DNA of 64,000 bases from Halobacteriales archaeon QH_6_64_20 (GCA_003021235.1 PXQR01000018.1:64205-128204); one strand, 5' to 3'. Positions 17,747-27,250 are shown, numbered from the stretch's first letter. A program made the numbers and translations. Notes: generated by a model from the letters alone, not told the origin.

Positions 17747-18493
17747 TGGAGAACACATCAGTATCGAGAGGGTCCGCTTCGTTCCTGTATCGCTCGAAGC
17801 GCTCTTCGGCCCACGCCAGTACTTCTTCATCGTCGCTGATGACGGTCGCAGGAACGGCTCCCTGACCGTCGTTCAGTTCGAGCACGACCGTCTCGCCGAA
17901 GATCGACAGTGCGTATAACCATTCATCTGGATGGTAGTAGTACTTACACGATGTGCGGTCAGCCACCTCTCGGAATCCGTGAGCCATGTCCGAGTCAGCG
18001 GCGATCGCATCGAGCGAGTCGCCTAAGAACACGAGCTGAATGGGATATAGTCAGCATCGAGAGCGAGGTCTGCCGAGGATTTCAGCGGCGCAACGGTATT
18101 GGTTCGCGTCGGCGTGACGACCTCTGCGTTCTCGAGTTGACGGAGGTCGAAATCAAATGACTCGACCGGAAGATATTGTTGGACATCGCGCAGTTTCCGG
18201 GCGGTCGCTACCGCGTCGAGCGCCTCGGCTATCTCGTCGATCACGAGGCGACCACAGGGAGTAATTCGGTGTTCCTCGGTTCGACTAGCTCGCACGAGCC
18301 AGCCGTGTTCTTCGAGATCGTCGAGCATTCGGTTCATCGTCACTCGCGAGACGCCGATCGCGTCCTGTAGCTCCGCATACTCGCGTGGTTCCGCCGCCAG
18401 CAATTCGAGTACCGTGACGCGGTTTTCCGAGCGAGTGAGCCAGTCGAGGTCACCGAGCGGACCGCTCATCCCTAAACCACTTTGCGCGCTCAC
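17742..18493 (-). pseudogene. HTH regulator with FilR1-like domain, internal deletion and frameshift
   Basis: The N-terminal part is a full winged helix (LLAAEPREYAELQDAIGVSR, MLDDLEEHGWLVR, HRITPCGRLVIDEI) followed by the linker LRDVQQYLPVESFDFDL. After PLKSSADLALDADY the frame breaks near 18030 and resumes as LGDSLDAIAADSDMAHGF, ending at DDEEVLAWAEERF. Compared with the paralogue at 15957, about 50 residues of the middle domain are missing. Such regulators repress metabolic or stress genes in haloarchaea. It is probably nonfunctional as a full-length protein, but the 156-residue HTH half could still be made. Confidence 0.7.
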
Positions 18494-18799
18494 ACAAAGA
18501 ACTGTCCCAGGTCGGCGGAGAACTCCCTACGTGTGGTATATTTCTCCCGAATTCGACCGAACGTCCGACTCGAAGGGGACGAACCGTTGTCGATCGCTAT
18601 ACAGCGGGCAGGCGAGCGGCAATTCTTCGCACTGTGAGCGTCGAACAGGGTGGTTAGCACCGAAAGCGGGGGTTCACACCGGACACCGGGAACAGTTATT
18701 CCGGCTCTGCCCGTCCCAGCCACCGCGGAGGAAACCAATGAAAAGCCAAACGGAATCGGTCGTCTCGTCGCGTAGCTACGACCCACAGGGGTGTACTCG
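18494..18799. other. intergenic region between divergent genes
   Basis: About 306 bases separating the damaged HTH regulator (minus) from the peroxiredoxin operon (plus). It contains a T/A-rich patch (GTGGTATATTTCTCCCG near 18535) that could serve as a TATA element. I see no ORF with family similarity. Confidence 0.45.
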
Positions 18800-19324
18800 A
18801 TGAGCGAAAACGCCTATCGGACACCGGACTCGGACACCGAGCGCTCGATCGTCTCGGTCGGCACGGAAGCACCCGCGTTCACCTTGCCGACGACGCCGGA
18901 TCAAAGCGTCTCGCTCGATGACTTTCGCGGCCAGCCGGTCGTCCTCGCCTTTTACCCGGCGGACTGGAGTCCGGTCTGTGGCGATCAGATGGGCGTCTAC
19001 AACGAACTCCTCGCGGAGTTCCAACGCTACGACGCCCAACTGCTCGGCATCTCCGTCGACGGTGTCTGGTGTCACGACGCCTTCGCCGCCGATCGCAACC
19101 TCCACTTCCCGTTGCTCGCGGACTTCGAGCCGAAGGGCGAGGTCGCCCGCGCGTACGGCGTCTACCGCGACGACGCCGGCACCACCGAACGTGCGCTGTT
19201 CGTGATCGACGGTGAGGGGGTCATCCAGTGGAATCACGTCTCGCCGGTCGGCGTCAACCCGGGAGCCAACGGGATCCTCACCGCGCTCGACGACATGCAG
19301 GGAGAAGGGGAGGAGGCAGCCTGA
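18800..19324 (+). CDS. peroxiredoxin (AhpC/TSA, AhpE-like)
   Basis: A 174-residue thioredoxin-fold peroxidase. The peroxidatic site is YPADWSPVCGDQMGVYNEL (the S-x-x-C form of the P-x-x-x-T-x-x-C motif), and a second cysteine occurs in SVDGVWCHDAF. It reduces peroxides in the cytoplasm using thiol donors. I choose the ATG at 18800 over the GTG three codons upstream because GGGG lies about 8 bases before it. The stop overlaps the ATG of a DsbA-like protein (TGATG), which may supply or exchange reducing equivalents. Confidence 0.9.
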   Translation: MSENAYRTPDSDTERSIVSVGTEAPAFTLPTTPDQSVSLDDFRGQPVVLAFYPADWSPVCGDQMGVYNELLAEFQRYDAQLLGISVDGVWCHDAFAADRNLHFPLLADFEPKGEVARAYGVYRDDAGTTERALFVIDGEGVIQWNHVSPVGVNPGANGILTALDDMQGEGEEAA

Positions 19325-19869
19325 TGGCTCGATCGTCGGCTGTCGAACTCACGCTGCCGGTCGATAGCGACCGCGATCACATTCAAGGGCCAGTGGACGC
19401 CCCGGTGACGCTCGTCGAGTACGGCGACTACGAGTGCCCGTACTGCGGGCAAGCGTACCCGATCGTCAAGGAGGTGCAAGAGGAACTCGGCGACGACCTG
19501 CGCTTCGTCTTCCGAAACTTCCCGTTGGGGGATATGCACCCACACGCGCGCCGCGCGGCCGAGGCCGCCGAGGCGGCTGCGACGCAGGGCGAAGAGGCGT
19601 TCTGGGAGATGCACGACTACCTCTACGAGCATCAGGACGCACTCGACGACGATCACCTGGTCGAGTACGCCGATGAGGTAGGTCTCGACGTTGAGCAGTT
19701 CGAAGGGGAGCTAGCCGAACGGACCAACGAAGAACGCGTCCAAGAGGACTTCCTGAGCGGCGCGCGAAGCGGCGTCAACGGGACGCCGACCTTCTTCATC
19801 GACGGCGAGCGCTACGATGGCGAGTGGAGCGCTGAACGGCTTACGACCGCACTACGAGAACGCCTGTAA
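19324..19869 (+). CDS. DsbA-family thioredoxin-fold protein
   Basis: A 181-residue DsbA-like protein with the redox motif YECPYCGQAYP near residue 36 and the cis-proline segment GVNGTPTFFIDGERYDG near the end. There is no signal peptide, so unlike bacterial DsbA it should act in the cytoplasm. Related haloarchaeal domains also occur fused to NhaA-type antiporters. It is translationally coupled to the upstream peroxiredoxin (TGATG). A role as its reductant or as a stress-linked disulfide exchanger is inference from this coupling. Confidence 0.88.
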   Translation: MARSSAVELTLPVDSDRDHIQGPVDAPVTLVEYGDYECPYCGQAYPIVKEVQEELGDDLRFVFRNFPLGDMHPHARRAAEAAEAAATQGEEAFWEMHDYLYEHQDALDDDHLVEYADEVGLDVEQFEGELAERTNEERVQEDFLSGARSGVNGTPTFFIDGERYDGEWSAERLTTALRERL

Positions 19870-20089
19870 CGAAATGACCTGCTCGCTCGTCCGCTCACCG
19901 TGTCAGCACCTCATTAGTCCGGCTGGTCTTCCGTTCGTGGACTGTAGCGAACCCCAACTCCGCTCGCGACTCGTTGCACCGCATCAACCAGGCGGTGTGA
20001 GGCCGAGCCGGTCTCTCAGGTCGGGAACACGGTGCATCGAGAGCGTCAGAGTCGAGGCGGATTTCAGTAGCACTCCGGGGTAGCCCTGT

Positions 20090-20881
20090 ATGTCGCCCGG
20101 CGTCTCAACAGTAGTGTTGATGGCTATCGGAATCGTCCTGTTCTGCGGTGGCACGGTCAAAGGCGCGGCCGGCTTCGGCTACGGAATGGTGAGCCTGTCG
20201 TTGCTGACGGTGGTCGTCGACCCACAGGTAGCGGTGGTGTTGATGATCGTCCCGCCCATCGCGGCGAACCTCGACCTCGTGCGCGAACTCGGCCGAGACG
20301 ACGTGAAGCGCTGTGGCCAGCGCTTCTCGTTGTTCATCGTCGGCGCGATCGGCGGCACGCTCCTCGGAATGGCGCTTCTCACGCGGCTCCCGACCGCCGC
20401 GCTCACGTTCGTGATCGGGCTGATCGTGCTCACCTACGTCCTGTTCCGACAGGAGGCGATCGCCCTGCCACTGCCGCGAACCGAACACCTCGGGCTCCGG
20501 TACTTCCGGCCGAGCGAGTCCACCAAAGCCGGCTTCGGGTTCGTCGGGGGCGTGGTGTTCGGCGGGGCGAGTCTCGCCGTTCTGATGGTCACCTATCTCG
20601 ACAGCCTCAAACTCGAACGCTCGCTGTTCGTCGGGACCGTGGCGATGATCCTTCTCGGCATCTCGACGGTTCGCATCGGGACGGCCTGGGTGCTCGGACT
20701 CTATGGCTCCGCTGCGCTCCTGGTACTATCGGCCGGAGCGGCCGTGCCGGGAGTGCTCGGCGTCGCGACCGGCGCGCGCATCCGTCACAAGCTTTCGGAC
20801 CGATACGTCGAGACGGGCGTCCACCTCCTCCTGACCGTCGCCGGCCTCAAATTGACGCTTGGAGGCTTAGGGTTACTCTAA
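20090..20881 (+). CDS. TauE/SafE-family membrane exporter
   Basis: A 263-residue membrane protein of the TauE/SafE family with about eight hydrophobic segments in two repeats. The first repeat opens with GGTVKGAAGFGYGMVSLSLL, the usual family start, and the second with AGFGFVGGVVFGGASLAVL. Relatives export sulfite, sulfoacetate or other organosulfonates. The sulfonate-type ABC importer at 9.5-13 kb is a loose thematic match, but no direct link is visible. It is followed at 60 bases by the LtrA gene in the same direction. Confidence 0.85.
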   Translation: MSPGVSTVVLMAIGIVLFCGGTVKGAAGFGYGMVSLSLLTVVVDPQVAVVLMIVPPIAANLDLVRELGRDDVKRCGQRFSLFIVGAIGGTLLGMALLTRLPTAALTFVIGLIVLTYVLFRQEAIALPLPRTEHLGLRYFRPSESTKAGFGFVGGVVFGGASLAVLMVTYLDSLKLERSLFVGTVAMILLGISTVRIGTAWVLGLYGSAALLVLSAGAAVPGVLGVATGARIRHKLSDRYVETGVHLLLTVAGLKLTLGGLGLL

Positions 20882-20940
20882 CGAGTCATACACATGAGAC
20901 GTATTCACCACCGCGCGGATATCGGGAGCAAACGACGACG

Positions 20941-22137
20941 ATGAGCAACGACGAGCGACTCATGGGGTGGGTACAGTTCCCCCGATTACGAATGGGAGAG
21001 GGCGAGCGAAGCGCGACCTGGTTGGAGTTGTTCTACGATCTCGTCTTCGTCGTCGCGGTCGCCGAGCTCGCACACGTCTTAGAGGGCGACGTCTCGATTA
21101 CCGGAGTACTCGGGTTCGTCGTGCTGTTCGTCCCCGTCTGGTGGGCGTGGATCGGCTCGACCTTCTACGCGACGCGCTTCGACACGGACGACCTCGGCCA
21201 CCGACTGTTGACGATCGTCGAAATCTTCGCCGTCGTCGCGTTCGCCGTCGAGATCCACGCCGGCCTGGGCGCGACCTCCGGCGGGTTCGCGCTCGGCTAC
21301 GCGGCCGTCCGAGCGATTCTCGTCGGCAAATACCTCGGCGCGCATTGGAACGTTCCCGAGGCACGGCCGCTTACTCGTCGATACATGCTCGGGTTCGGCG
21401 CGGACGCAACGCTCTGGTTCCTTTCGGCGTTCGTCCCGACGCCGTACCGCTTCGGCTTATGGATCATTGGCCTGCTCGTCTCGTTCGGGACGCCGCTGAC
21501 CGCCGGTCAGCTACACAGCGAGATCCCACCGCACAGATCACACCTGCCCGAGCGCTTCGGGCTGTTTACCATCGTCGTCCTCGGCGAATCGGTGGTCAGC
21601 CTCGTCGGCGGAGCGGTCGAGCAGACCTGGACGATCCGGTCGTTTCTCGTCGGGGGCTTCAGCCTCGCGATCATTTTCTGTCTGTGGTGGGGGTACTTCG
21701 AGGACCTCGACGGCTCGGAAATCCGGGCGGCGGCGGAGGCGGGCCGAACCGGCGTCTATCAGGGCTGGCTCTACGCGCACCTCCCGCTCGTGATCGGCCT
21801 CACCGCCGTCGGGATCAGTATCGAGCGCGTGTTGCTCGCTTCCCCGGGGTCGAGCATCCCGACCACTAGTCGATGGTTGCTCTGTGGCGCGCTCGCGACC
21901 TGTCTGTTCGCGCTGGGGGCGATCCGCTACACTGCCGGCGCTCGCGTCGATCGGAGTTTCACCGTCTCGTGGACCGGCCGGATCGGTGCCGGTGGAGTTG
22001 CTCTGCTGCTCGGCGCTGTCGGTGGGAACCTCTCGCCGGTCGTGCTCTGTGGGGTGCTCGTCGTCGTCTGTATCGCACCGATCCTCCTCGACTTCCACGA
22101 ACAGTACGTCTACCGCTCGCACGAGGTCGAAAGCTAA
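20941..22137 (+). CDS. low temperature requirement protein A (LtrA) family
   Basis: A 398-residue polytopic membrane protein with about eleven hydrophobic segments and LtrA landmarks: the early TWLELFYDLVFVVAVAELAH, then HRSHLPERFGLFTIVVLGES. The LtrA name comes from a Listeria cold-growth mutant, and the molecular function is unknown. The residues ERFGLFTIVVLGESV form the best-conserved patch of the family. It stands between TauE and MATE genes on the same strand, with spacing (about 60 bases each side) compatible with one transcript. Confidence 0.88.
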   Translation: MSNDERLMGWVQFPRLRMGEGERSATWLELFYDLVFVVAVAELAHVLEGDVSITGVLGFVVLFVPVWWAWIGSTFYATRFDTDDLGHRLLTIVEIFAVVAFAVEIHAGLGATSGGFALGYAAVRAILVGKYLGAHWNVPEARPLTRRYMLGFGADATLWFLSAFVPTPYRFGLWIIGLLVSFGTPLTAGQLHSEIPPHRSHLPERFGLFTIVVLGESVVSLVGGAVEQTWTIRSFLVGGFSLAIIFCLWWGYFEDLDGSEIRAAAEAGRTGVYQGWLYAHLPLVIGLTAVGISIERVLLASPGSSIPTTSRWLLCGALATCLFALGAIRYTAGARVDRSFTVSWTGRIGAGGVALLLGAVGGNLSPVVLCGVLVVVCIAPILLDFHEQYVYRSHEVES

Positions 22138-22199
22138 CACGAAATGACCGACTATCTGCCCAGTACGAGCGGTCATCAGCAACGAGGGAGCCGAGAACT

Positions 22200-23708
22200 G
22201 TGAGTTCCGAGTCGAAACGCGGTGTCGATCTCACTGAGGGCGACGTCTTCAGACCGTTGATGTTGCTCTCGGTGCCGATCGTGCTCTCCCAGTTGCTCCA
22301 GGTCGCGTACAATCTCATCGACACCTACTGGGTCGGCCAGCTCGGCGCGGCGGCGGTGAGTACCATCTCGTTTTCCTGGCCGGTCATCTTCCTTATGATT
22401 AGTCTCGCCAGTGGCTTTACCGTGGCTGGGACGACGCTCGTCTCCCAGAACGAGGGCGCGAACAACCATGCGGCTGTCAACCACGTTGCCGGCCAAACGG
22501 TCGCCTTCACCTTGGGTGGATCGTTACTCGTCGCTTCCCTCGGCTACCTGCTCGCGCCCACCCTCATCACGCTCGTCGGCGCGACGCCCGGATCGGAGGT
22601 ATTCACCGGCGCGGTCACCTACACCCGAACGATGTTTCTCGGCATCTATCTCATGTTCGGCTTCTTCATGTTCCAGGCCCTGCTCCGGGGCTACGGCGAT
22701 ACGGTCACGCCGATGTACTTGATGGCCTTCGGCGTCGTCTTCAATACGATCCTCGATCCGTTCCTCATCTACGGCTTTACGAACAACGCGCTGTTCGGGC
22801 TGGTCGGCCTCGGCGGCCTCGAAGAAGCTCTGTTCAGTCTGACTGGCTTTGCAGGCTTCGGCGTTCAGGGCGCGGCGATCGCGTCATTGATCGCCCGCGG
22901 GACTGGGGCAATCATCGGCCTCGCGCTTCTCTTTTCGGGGTGGGTCGGTATCGAGATCACACTGGCCGACCTCTACCCGGACCTCGATACGTTCCGACAG
23001 ATCGTCCGGATCGGTGCACCGTCGAGCGCTGAACAGAGCATGCGCGCGCTCGGCGTCACCGCGCTCACGGCGCTGATCGCGATCGCCGGACCGGACGCCG
23101 TCGCCGCGTTCGGCATCGGCAATCGGCTCAATTCCCTCGTCTTCCTGCCGGCGATCGGCCTCGCCCAGGGAACTTCGACCGCCGTCGGCCAGAACCTCGG
23201 CGCGGCAAAGATCGAGCGCGCCAAGCGCTCAGTGCTTCTCAGTTCGGAGGTCATCGCGGTCGCGCTCGTGGTCCTCAGCGTACTTGCCTTCCTGTTCGCC
23301 CGTCCGATCGTCGCGATCTTCGTCGCAGGACCGCAGGCCGAGACGGTCATCGAGGTCGGCGCGAGCTACCTCCGGATCATCGGGCCGACGTTTCTGTTCT
23401 TAGGAGTGTTCCGTGTCATCAACGGCGCGTTCAAAGGCAGCGGCAATACGGGAACGTCGATGGGGCTCTCGATCCTCTCACTGTGGGTATTCCGGCTCCC
23501 GGTCGCGTATGCGTTGTTAATCCGGCTCGACATGGGTGCGATCGGCGTCTGGTACGCGATCGCCTTTTCGAACGTCGCGAGCGCCGCGGTCGCGGGTGCG
23601 TGGTTCCTTCGCGGAACCTGGACCGAAAGCGTGATTGAAGAACACACCGAAGGAAGGGGATCAGCCGAATGCGAAGCCGACTGTCTCTCCGATCACCATA
23701 TGAACTGA
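22200..23708 (+). CDS. MATE-family multidrug/sodium efflux protein
   Basis: A 502-residue MATE transporter with about twelve hydrophobic segments. Typical segments are MLLSVPIVLSQLLQVAYNLI and QLGAAAVSTISFSWPV near the start, and SAEQSMRALGVTAL plus RVINGAFKGSGNTGTSM in the second half. It exports cationic organic compounds using sodium or proton gradients. The track ORF begins 109 codons earlier inside the LtrA gene; the GTG at 22200 (VSSESKRGVDLTEGDV) gives the normal family length, so I use it. Confidence 0.88.
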   Translation: MSSESKRGVDLTEGDVFRPLMLLSVPIVLSQLLQVAYNLIDTYWVGQLGAAAVSTISFSWPVIFLMISLASGFTVAGTTLVSQNEGANNHAAVNHVAGQTVAFTLGGSLLVASLGYLLAPTLITLVGATPGSEVFTGAVTYTRTMFLGIYLMFGFFMFQALLRGYGDTVTPMYLMAFGVVFNTILDPFLIYGFTNNALFGLVGLGGLEEALFSLTGFAGFGVQGAAIASLIARGTGAIIGLALLFSGWVGIEITLADLYPDLDTFRQIVRIGAPSSAEQSMRALGVTALTALIAIAGPDAVAAFGIGNRLNSLVFLPAIGLAQGTSTAVGQNLGAAKIERAKRSVLLSSEVIAVALVVLSVLAFLFARPIVAIFVAGPQAETVIEVGASYLRIIGPTFLFLGVFRVINGAFKGSGNTGTSMGLSILSLWVFRLPVAYALLIRLDMGAIGVWYAIAFSNVASAAVAGAWFLRGTWTESVIEEHTEGRGSAECEADCLSDHHMN

Positions 23709-23907
23709 GATGCACGGAGCTACCTACGCTAAAGGGTTCGAGGCTCAGGCATCGTACCGCCGCTGTATCCGCTGTCCATGACAGTTCTACAGCGAACGTC
23801 TTCTTCCAGCAGTGGACAGCCCAATGACCTAACCCGGATAGTCAAACTCGTTCTCGACTCCATTCTGAGCAACCGATTGAACTGACCTCGGAAATGAACG
23901 GCCGGAC

Positions 23908-24165
23908 ATGGGTTATCAGACCGCCCCTTCAGCGGATGTCGATTCGGCGATTCCCGACGGATAAGGCGAGCTCTGGCTGCTTCGCGAGGCGCTCAACGCC
24001 GAACACCTCGGTATCAGTATTCTCGAACTAAATTCCGGAGCCAGCAGCATGGAGCACGATCACGAAGACGACAGCCAAGAAGGGGTCTACTACGTTATCG
24101 AAGGGCGAGTCGACGTCGAACTCAACGACGAGACGGTCACGCTCGAACCCAACGAACCCCGTGAC
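23908..24165 (+). pseudogene. cupin-domain protein remnant
   Basis: The frame from the ATG at 23908 reads YQTAPSADVDSAIPD, meets an in-frame TAA at 23962, and continues as ELWLLREALNAEHLGISIL then EGVYYVIEGRVDVELNDETV. This is a cupin beta-barrel with the EHDHEDDSQEGVYYV metal-site segment. After LEPNEP the sequence loses similarity, so the second half of the barrel is also gone. Upstream (23709-23907) and downstream (24166-24293) I see nothing further. Confidence 0.55.
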
Positions 24166-24293
24166 CGGACCTCCGCGTCCCCAACCGCTCAGGACGTACA
24201 GCAGTGTCGGGCCGCCGTCTCGATCGTCCCGGAGTGCGATCGAAGCCCGTACCCGCTGTGGGTTTTTATTACACCGCCACATGACGAAGTGGT

Positions 24294-24884
24294 ATGGCAC
24301 GCACACACGTCGTCGGCGTCGTCGGGAGCTTGCGTGACGACAGCTACGCACGCCGGGCGCTCTCCCGTGCGCTCAACGCCGCCGAGGAGTCCGGCGCGAC
24401 GACCGACCTGCTCGATCTCCGCGAGTACGATCTATCGGTGTTCGATCCCGATCGCGAGGACCCGGTCGATGCGACCCGTCTCACGGAGGCGATCGAGGCG
24501 GGCGACGCCGTTGTCCTCGCGACGCCGGTCTATCACGGCTCGTATTCCTCGCCGCTGAAACTCGCGCTCGATTACTGTGGGTTCGACGAGTTCGAGGACA
24601 CCACTGTCGGGTTGCTCGCCGTCGCGGGCGGAGGGTTTCCGGTCACGGCCCTGGAACACCTCCGGTCGGTCTGTCGGGCGCTCAACGCTTGGGTGCTTCC
24701 CCATCAGGCGGCGATTCCACGCGCACGAAACGCCTTCGAGAACGGCGCGCTCGTCGACGAGGACATCGCCGATCGCGTCGATACGCTCGGCGAACGAGCC
24801 GTCGAGTTCGCCCACATCGAACCCGACCCACCCTGTCCCGAGAGCCTCGAAAACGTCGGCGCACACATCCAACCGGACCGATGA
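24294..24884 (+). CDS. NADPH-dependent FMN reductase family protein
   Basis: A 196-residue flavodoxin-fold reductase. VVGVVGSLRDDSYARRAL at the N-terminus is the phosphate-binding loop for FMN, and ATPVYHGSYSSPLKLALDYC is the second flavin loop of the azoreductase/SsuE-type family. It would reduce FMN or quinones with NADPH in the cytoplasm. There is a TATA-like element (TTTTTATTAC near 24265) about 25 bases upstream of the ATG, suggesting a leaderless transcript. It converges with the deaminase gene. Confidence 0.88.
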   Translation: MARTHVVGVVGSLRDDSYARRALSRALNAAEESGATTDLLDLREYDLSVFDPDREDPVDATRLTEAIEAGDAVVLATPVYHGSYSSPLKLALDYCGFDEFEDTTVGLLAVAGGGFPVTALEHLRSVCRALNAWVLPHQAAIPRARNAFENGALVDEDIADRVDTLGERAVEFAHIEPDPPCPESLENVGAHIQPDR

Positions 24885-24891
24885 AACGAGG

Positions 24892-25422
24892 TCAGTCGCC
24901 GTTGAGCGTCTGCCAGCGTTCGTACACCGAGACGGCGTCGTCGTTCCGTTCGTCGTCGAAGACGAGCGGCAGGTTCCGCTCGTCCCACTCTTTTCCGTAC
25001 TCGTCGTAGAACTCGCCGAACTCGAAGTACCGCGTGCCGTCGGTGTAGTACTGTTCGTACTGATCGCGCTGGGTGAGAAAGATCACCCGATCGGGTTCGC
25101 AGTAATACAGCGCCCCGAGACACATCGGACACGGGTGGGCAAGCACGTAGACGTCACAGCCGGCGAGCGATTCGCTCCCGACGCGCTGGCAGGCCTGGCG
25201 GATCGCGACGGTTTCTGCGTGGGCCGTCGGGTCGTTCGACTGCTCGACTAAGTTCGGGCTCTCCGCTAAGACCTCGCCGTCGCGGACGACGAGACAGGAG
25301 AAGGGTCGCCCGCCGTCCTCGACGTTCTCGCGGGCGAGTTCGATCGTCCGCTCGACGAACCGAGAATCGGACTCCAGGTCACTGTTCGATGACACGGTTC
25401 GCCGAAACGCGCTAACCCGCAT
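24892..25422 (-). CDS. nucleoside/base deaminase (CDA fold)
   Basis: A 176-residue zinc deaminase with the catalytic TAHAET and the zinc-binding HPCPMCLGALYYCEPDR. The length and the C-terminal YTDGTRYFEFGEFYDEYGK resemble guanine deaminase or tRNA-adenosine-deaminase-like proteins more than cytidine deaminase. The next gene upstream on the same strand is a cytosine-deaminase-like amidohydrolase, so a role in purine/pyrimidine base salvage is a reasonable inference. Confidence 0.82.
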   Translation of the reverse strand: MRVSAFRRTVSSNSDLESDSRFVERTIELARENVEDGGRPFSCLVVRDGEVLAESPNLVEQSNDPTAHAETVAIRQACQRVGSESLAGCDVYVLAHPCPMCLGALYYCEPDRVIFLTQRDQYEQYYTDGTRYFEFGEFYDEYGKEWDERNLPLVFDDERNDDAVSVYERWQTLNGD

Positions 25423-25446
25423 AACGGTTCGCCAATCCGCAAATCA

Positions 25447-26715
25447 TTAGTTCGCTGGCGCGTCGGTGATCGTTCCGTCCGTTGCGACGACCCGGCCCTC
25501 CTTGAGTACGTATCGCGGGTCGGCCCGTTCGAGGATCGCCCACTGGGGCGAGGGCGTCCGGTGGACGACGAGATCCGCGGGGGTTCCCGGCTCGATCCCG
25601 TACGAATCTTCGCGGCCCAGTACGGTCGCTCCCTCGGTCGTGATGAGCCGCCAGAGATGGCCCAAACCGCTGTTGGTCGAGTAACCGTCGAGCTTGATCG
25701 ACTCGACGCCCATCGCTTCGAGCGCGTTGACGTTGCCGCGCGGCCGCCACAGGTCCCGAACCTGATCGGTGCCGTGTGCCATCACGAGCCCCCCGTCGTG
25801 GAACTCCCGGACCGGCATCCCTCGTCGCGTGCTTCCATAACAGGTGACGAATCGGAGATCGGCCGCATCGAAGGTCTCCATCGCGGCGTCGAGCGGGTCA
25901 TCCCCGCTATCGTCCGGGTTCGCGTCCCCGTCCTCGCTCGCGGTCGCGGCGTCGGCGAGCGCGTAGGCGTGACTCGCCGTGACCCGGTCCTCGTAACCTC
26001 GATCGACGGCTTCCCCGGCGAGTCGTTCGAGGGTTCCCATGCCCGTTTCCCCACGCTCGTGGATGTGGACGTCCACGTCCGCGTCGTGCTCTTTTGCGAT
26101 ATCGAACCAGGTCCCGATTACCCCCTCGCGGTCGTCGTTGAGCGTAGCCGGGTCGAGGCCGCCCACGAGATCAGCGCCGGCGTCGAGCGCGGCGTTTAAA
26201 GCGTCGGCCGAGCCCTCGTCGCGGCGGATGCCACGCTGGGGGAACGCGACGATCTCGGCGTCGAGGCGGTCGTCGAACGCCTCCAGTACTTCGGCTACCG
26301 TCTCGACGACGCTCGTCCCGACGACGCTATCGACGTAGGTATGCGCCCGGAGATGGAGCACGCCGTTCGCGATCGCCCTGTTCGCGACTTCGCGGACGTT
26401 CGCGGCGATCTCCGCTTTCTCCGTGTCGGCGAAGTACGCCGCAGTCCGCTCGATTGCGTCGATCCGGCCGGTCCACTCCTCGTTGTTTCGCGGCAGGCGG
26501 TCGCCGGTCGCCGACAGCGCCATATCGAGGTGGACGTGTGCGTCGATCAGTCCCGGCGAGACGAGCGCGCCCTCGGCGTCGAGTTCGGTTTCGCCGGTCG
26601 TCGCTATCCCCGGACGGATCGCCTCGATGCGACCGTCGGCGACGGCGATATCGACGACGGCGTCCCGCTCTGGGAGGTACGCGTTCCGAACGACGGTCTC
26701 GGGACTATCGTTCAT
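25447..26715 (-). CDS. cytosine deaminase-like amidohydrolase (CodA family)
   Basis: A 422-residue metallo-amidohydrolase: metal site LIDAHVHLDMALSATG, further ligands VDVHIHERGETG and TASHAYALAD, and the late Asp in KLDGYSTNSGLGHLW, a CodA-family landmark. It deaminates cytosine or a related ring in the cytoplasm. A Ser/Asp-rich insert (ASEDGDANPDDSGDDP) is a haloarchaeal loop expansion. It lies 25 bases from the smaller deaminase, likely in one transcript. The substrate is not certain; N-isopropylammelide and creatinine hydrolases belong to the same group. Confidence 0.8.
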   Translation of the reverse strand: MNDSPETVVRNAYLPERDAVVDIAVADGRIEAIRPGIATTGETELDAEGALVSPGLIDAHVHLDMALSATGDRLPRNNEEWTGRIDAIERTAAYFADTEKAEIAANVREVANRAIANGVLHLRAHTYVDSVVGTSVVETVAEVLEAFDDRLDAEIVAFPQRGIRRDEGSADALNAALDAGADLVGGLDPATLNDDREGVIGTWFDIAKEHDADVDVHIHERGETGMGTLERLAGEAVDRGYEDRVTASHAYALADAATASEDGDANPDDSGDDPLDAAMETFDAADLRFVTCYGSTRRGMPVREFHDGGLVMAHGTDQVRDLWRPRGNVNALEAMGVESIKLDGYSTNSGLGHLWRLITTEGATVLGREDSYGIEPGTPADLVVHRTPSPQWAILERADPRYVLKEGRVVATDGTITDAPAN

Positions 26716-26850
26716 GACTACCGACCACGGGAGGAGCCGGCAAGTCCGTATCGATCGGCAGTCGTCGTTTTTCGAGGGATTCGACCGCTTCGATCCGTTC
26801 GATCACCGAATATATCGATCCAGTGGGTTCGATCAGTCGAGGGAGACCGA

Positions 26851-27126
26851 ATGAGTTGGACCGATAACGCTGAATCGGATGAGACGTACGGGACGGCGCG
26901 GCTCAACGATCGAGGGCGACTGACGATTCCGAAGGGGCTTCGGGACGATCTCCACCTCGACGATGGCACCGAGTTCGCGGTCGTACGTGACGAAAGGGAC
27001 ATCCGCCTCGTACGACGACTGCCGGAACTCGAAACGCTGACTCGGGGCGGAGAGTGGGGCACTGAATCCTTTCGAGACGCGGGCGAGGCGACCTTCGGCG
27101 GGACGATGACGGACGAACAGCCGTGA
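26851..27126 (+). CDS. AbrB/SpoVT-family DNA-binding protein
   Basis: A 91-residue swapped-hairpin AbrB protein: GTARLNDRGRLTIPKGLRDD followed by GTEFAVVRDERDIRLVRR. AbrB-like proteins act as dimeric transcription factors or antitoxins. No PIN-domain toxin follows within the window, so a stand-alone regulator is more likely. The ATG at 26851 is 35-40 bases after a clear TATA-like GAATATATCG (26807-26816). The track start is much further upstream and in sequence antisense to the amidohydrolase. Confidence 0.85.
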   Translation: MSWTDNAESDETYGTARLNDRGRLTIPKGLRDDLHLDDGTEFAVVRDERDIRLVRRLPELETLTRGGEWGTESFRDAGEATFGGTMTDEQP

Positions 27127-27250
27127 TGGGACACCGAAGCGGTGGGGCCACCGCTTCGGAGGAGATCGGTATAACTCGCCATCGCCGGACCGTCGGCTTC
27201 CACGAGGAGCTCTCCCATCGGTTTATGTTCAGGGGGACGAACGGAACGCG

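Noticed and set aside
23709-23907. 35-codon ORF (ATG near 23778) before the cupin remnant
   Set aside because: Short, Ser-rich, with no promoter or family resemblance.
26851-27126. AbrB protein as antitoxin of a toxin-antitoxin pair
   Set aside because: No PIN, RelE or MazF-like partner lies within 100 bases on either side, so I keep the regulator reading.
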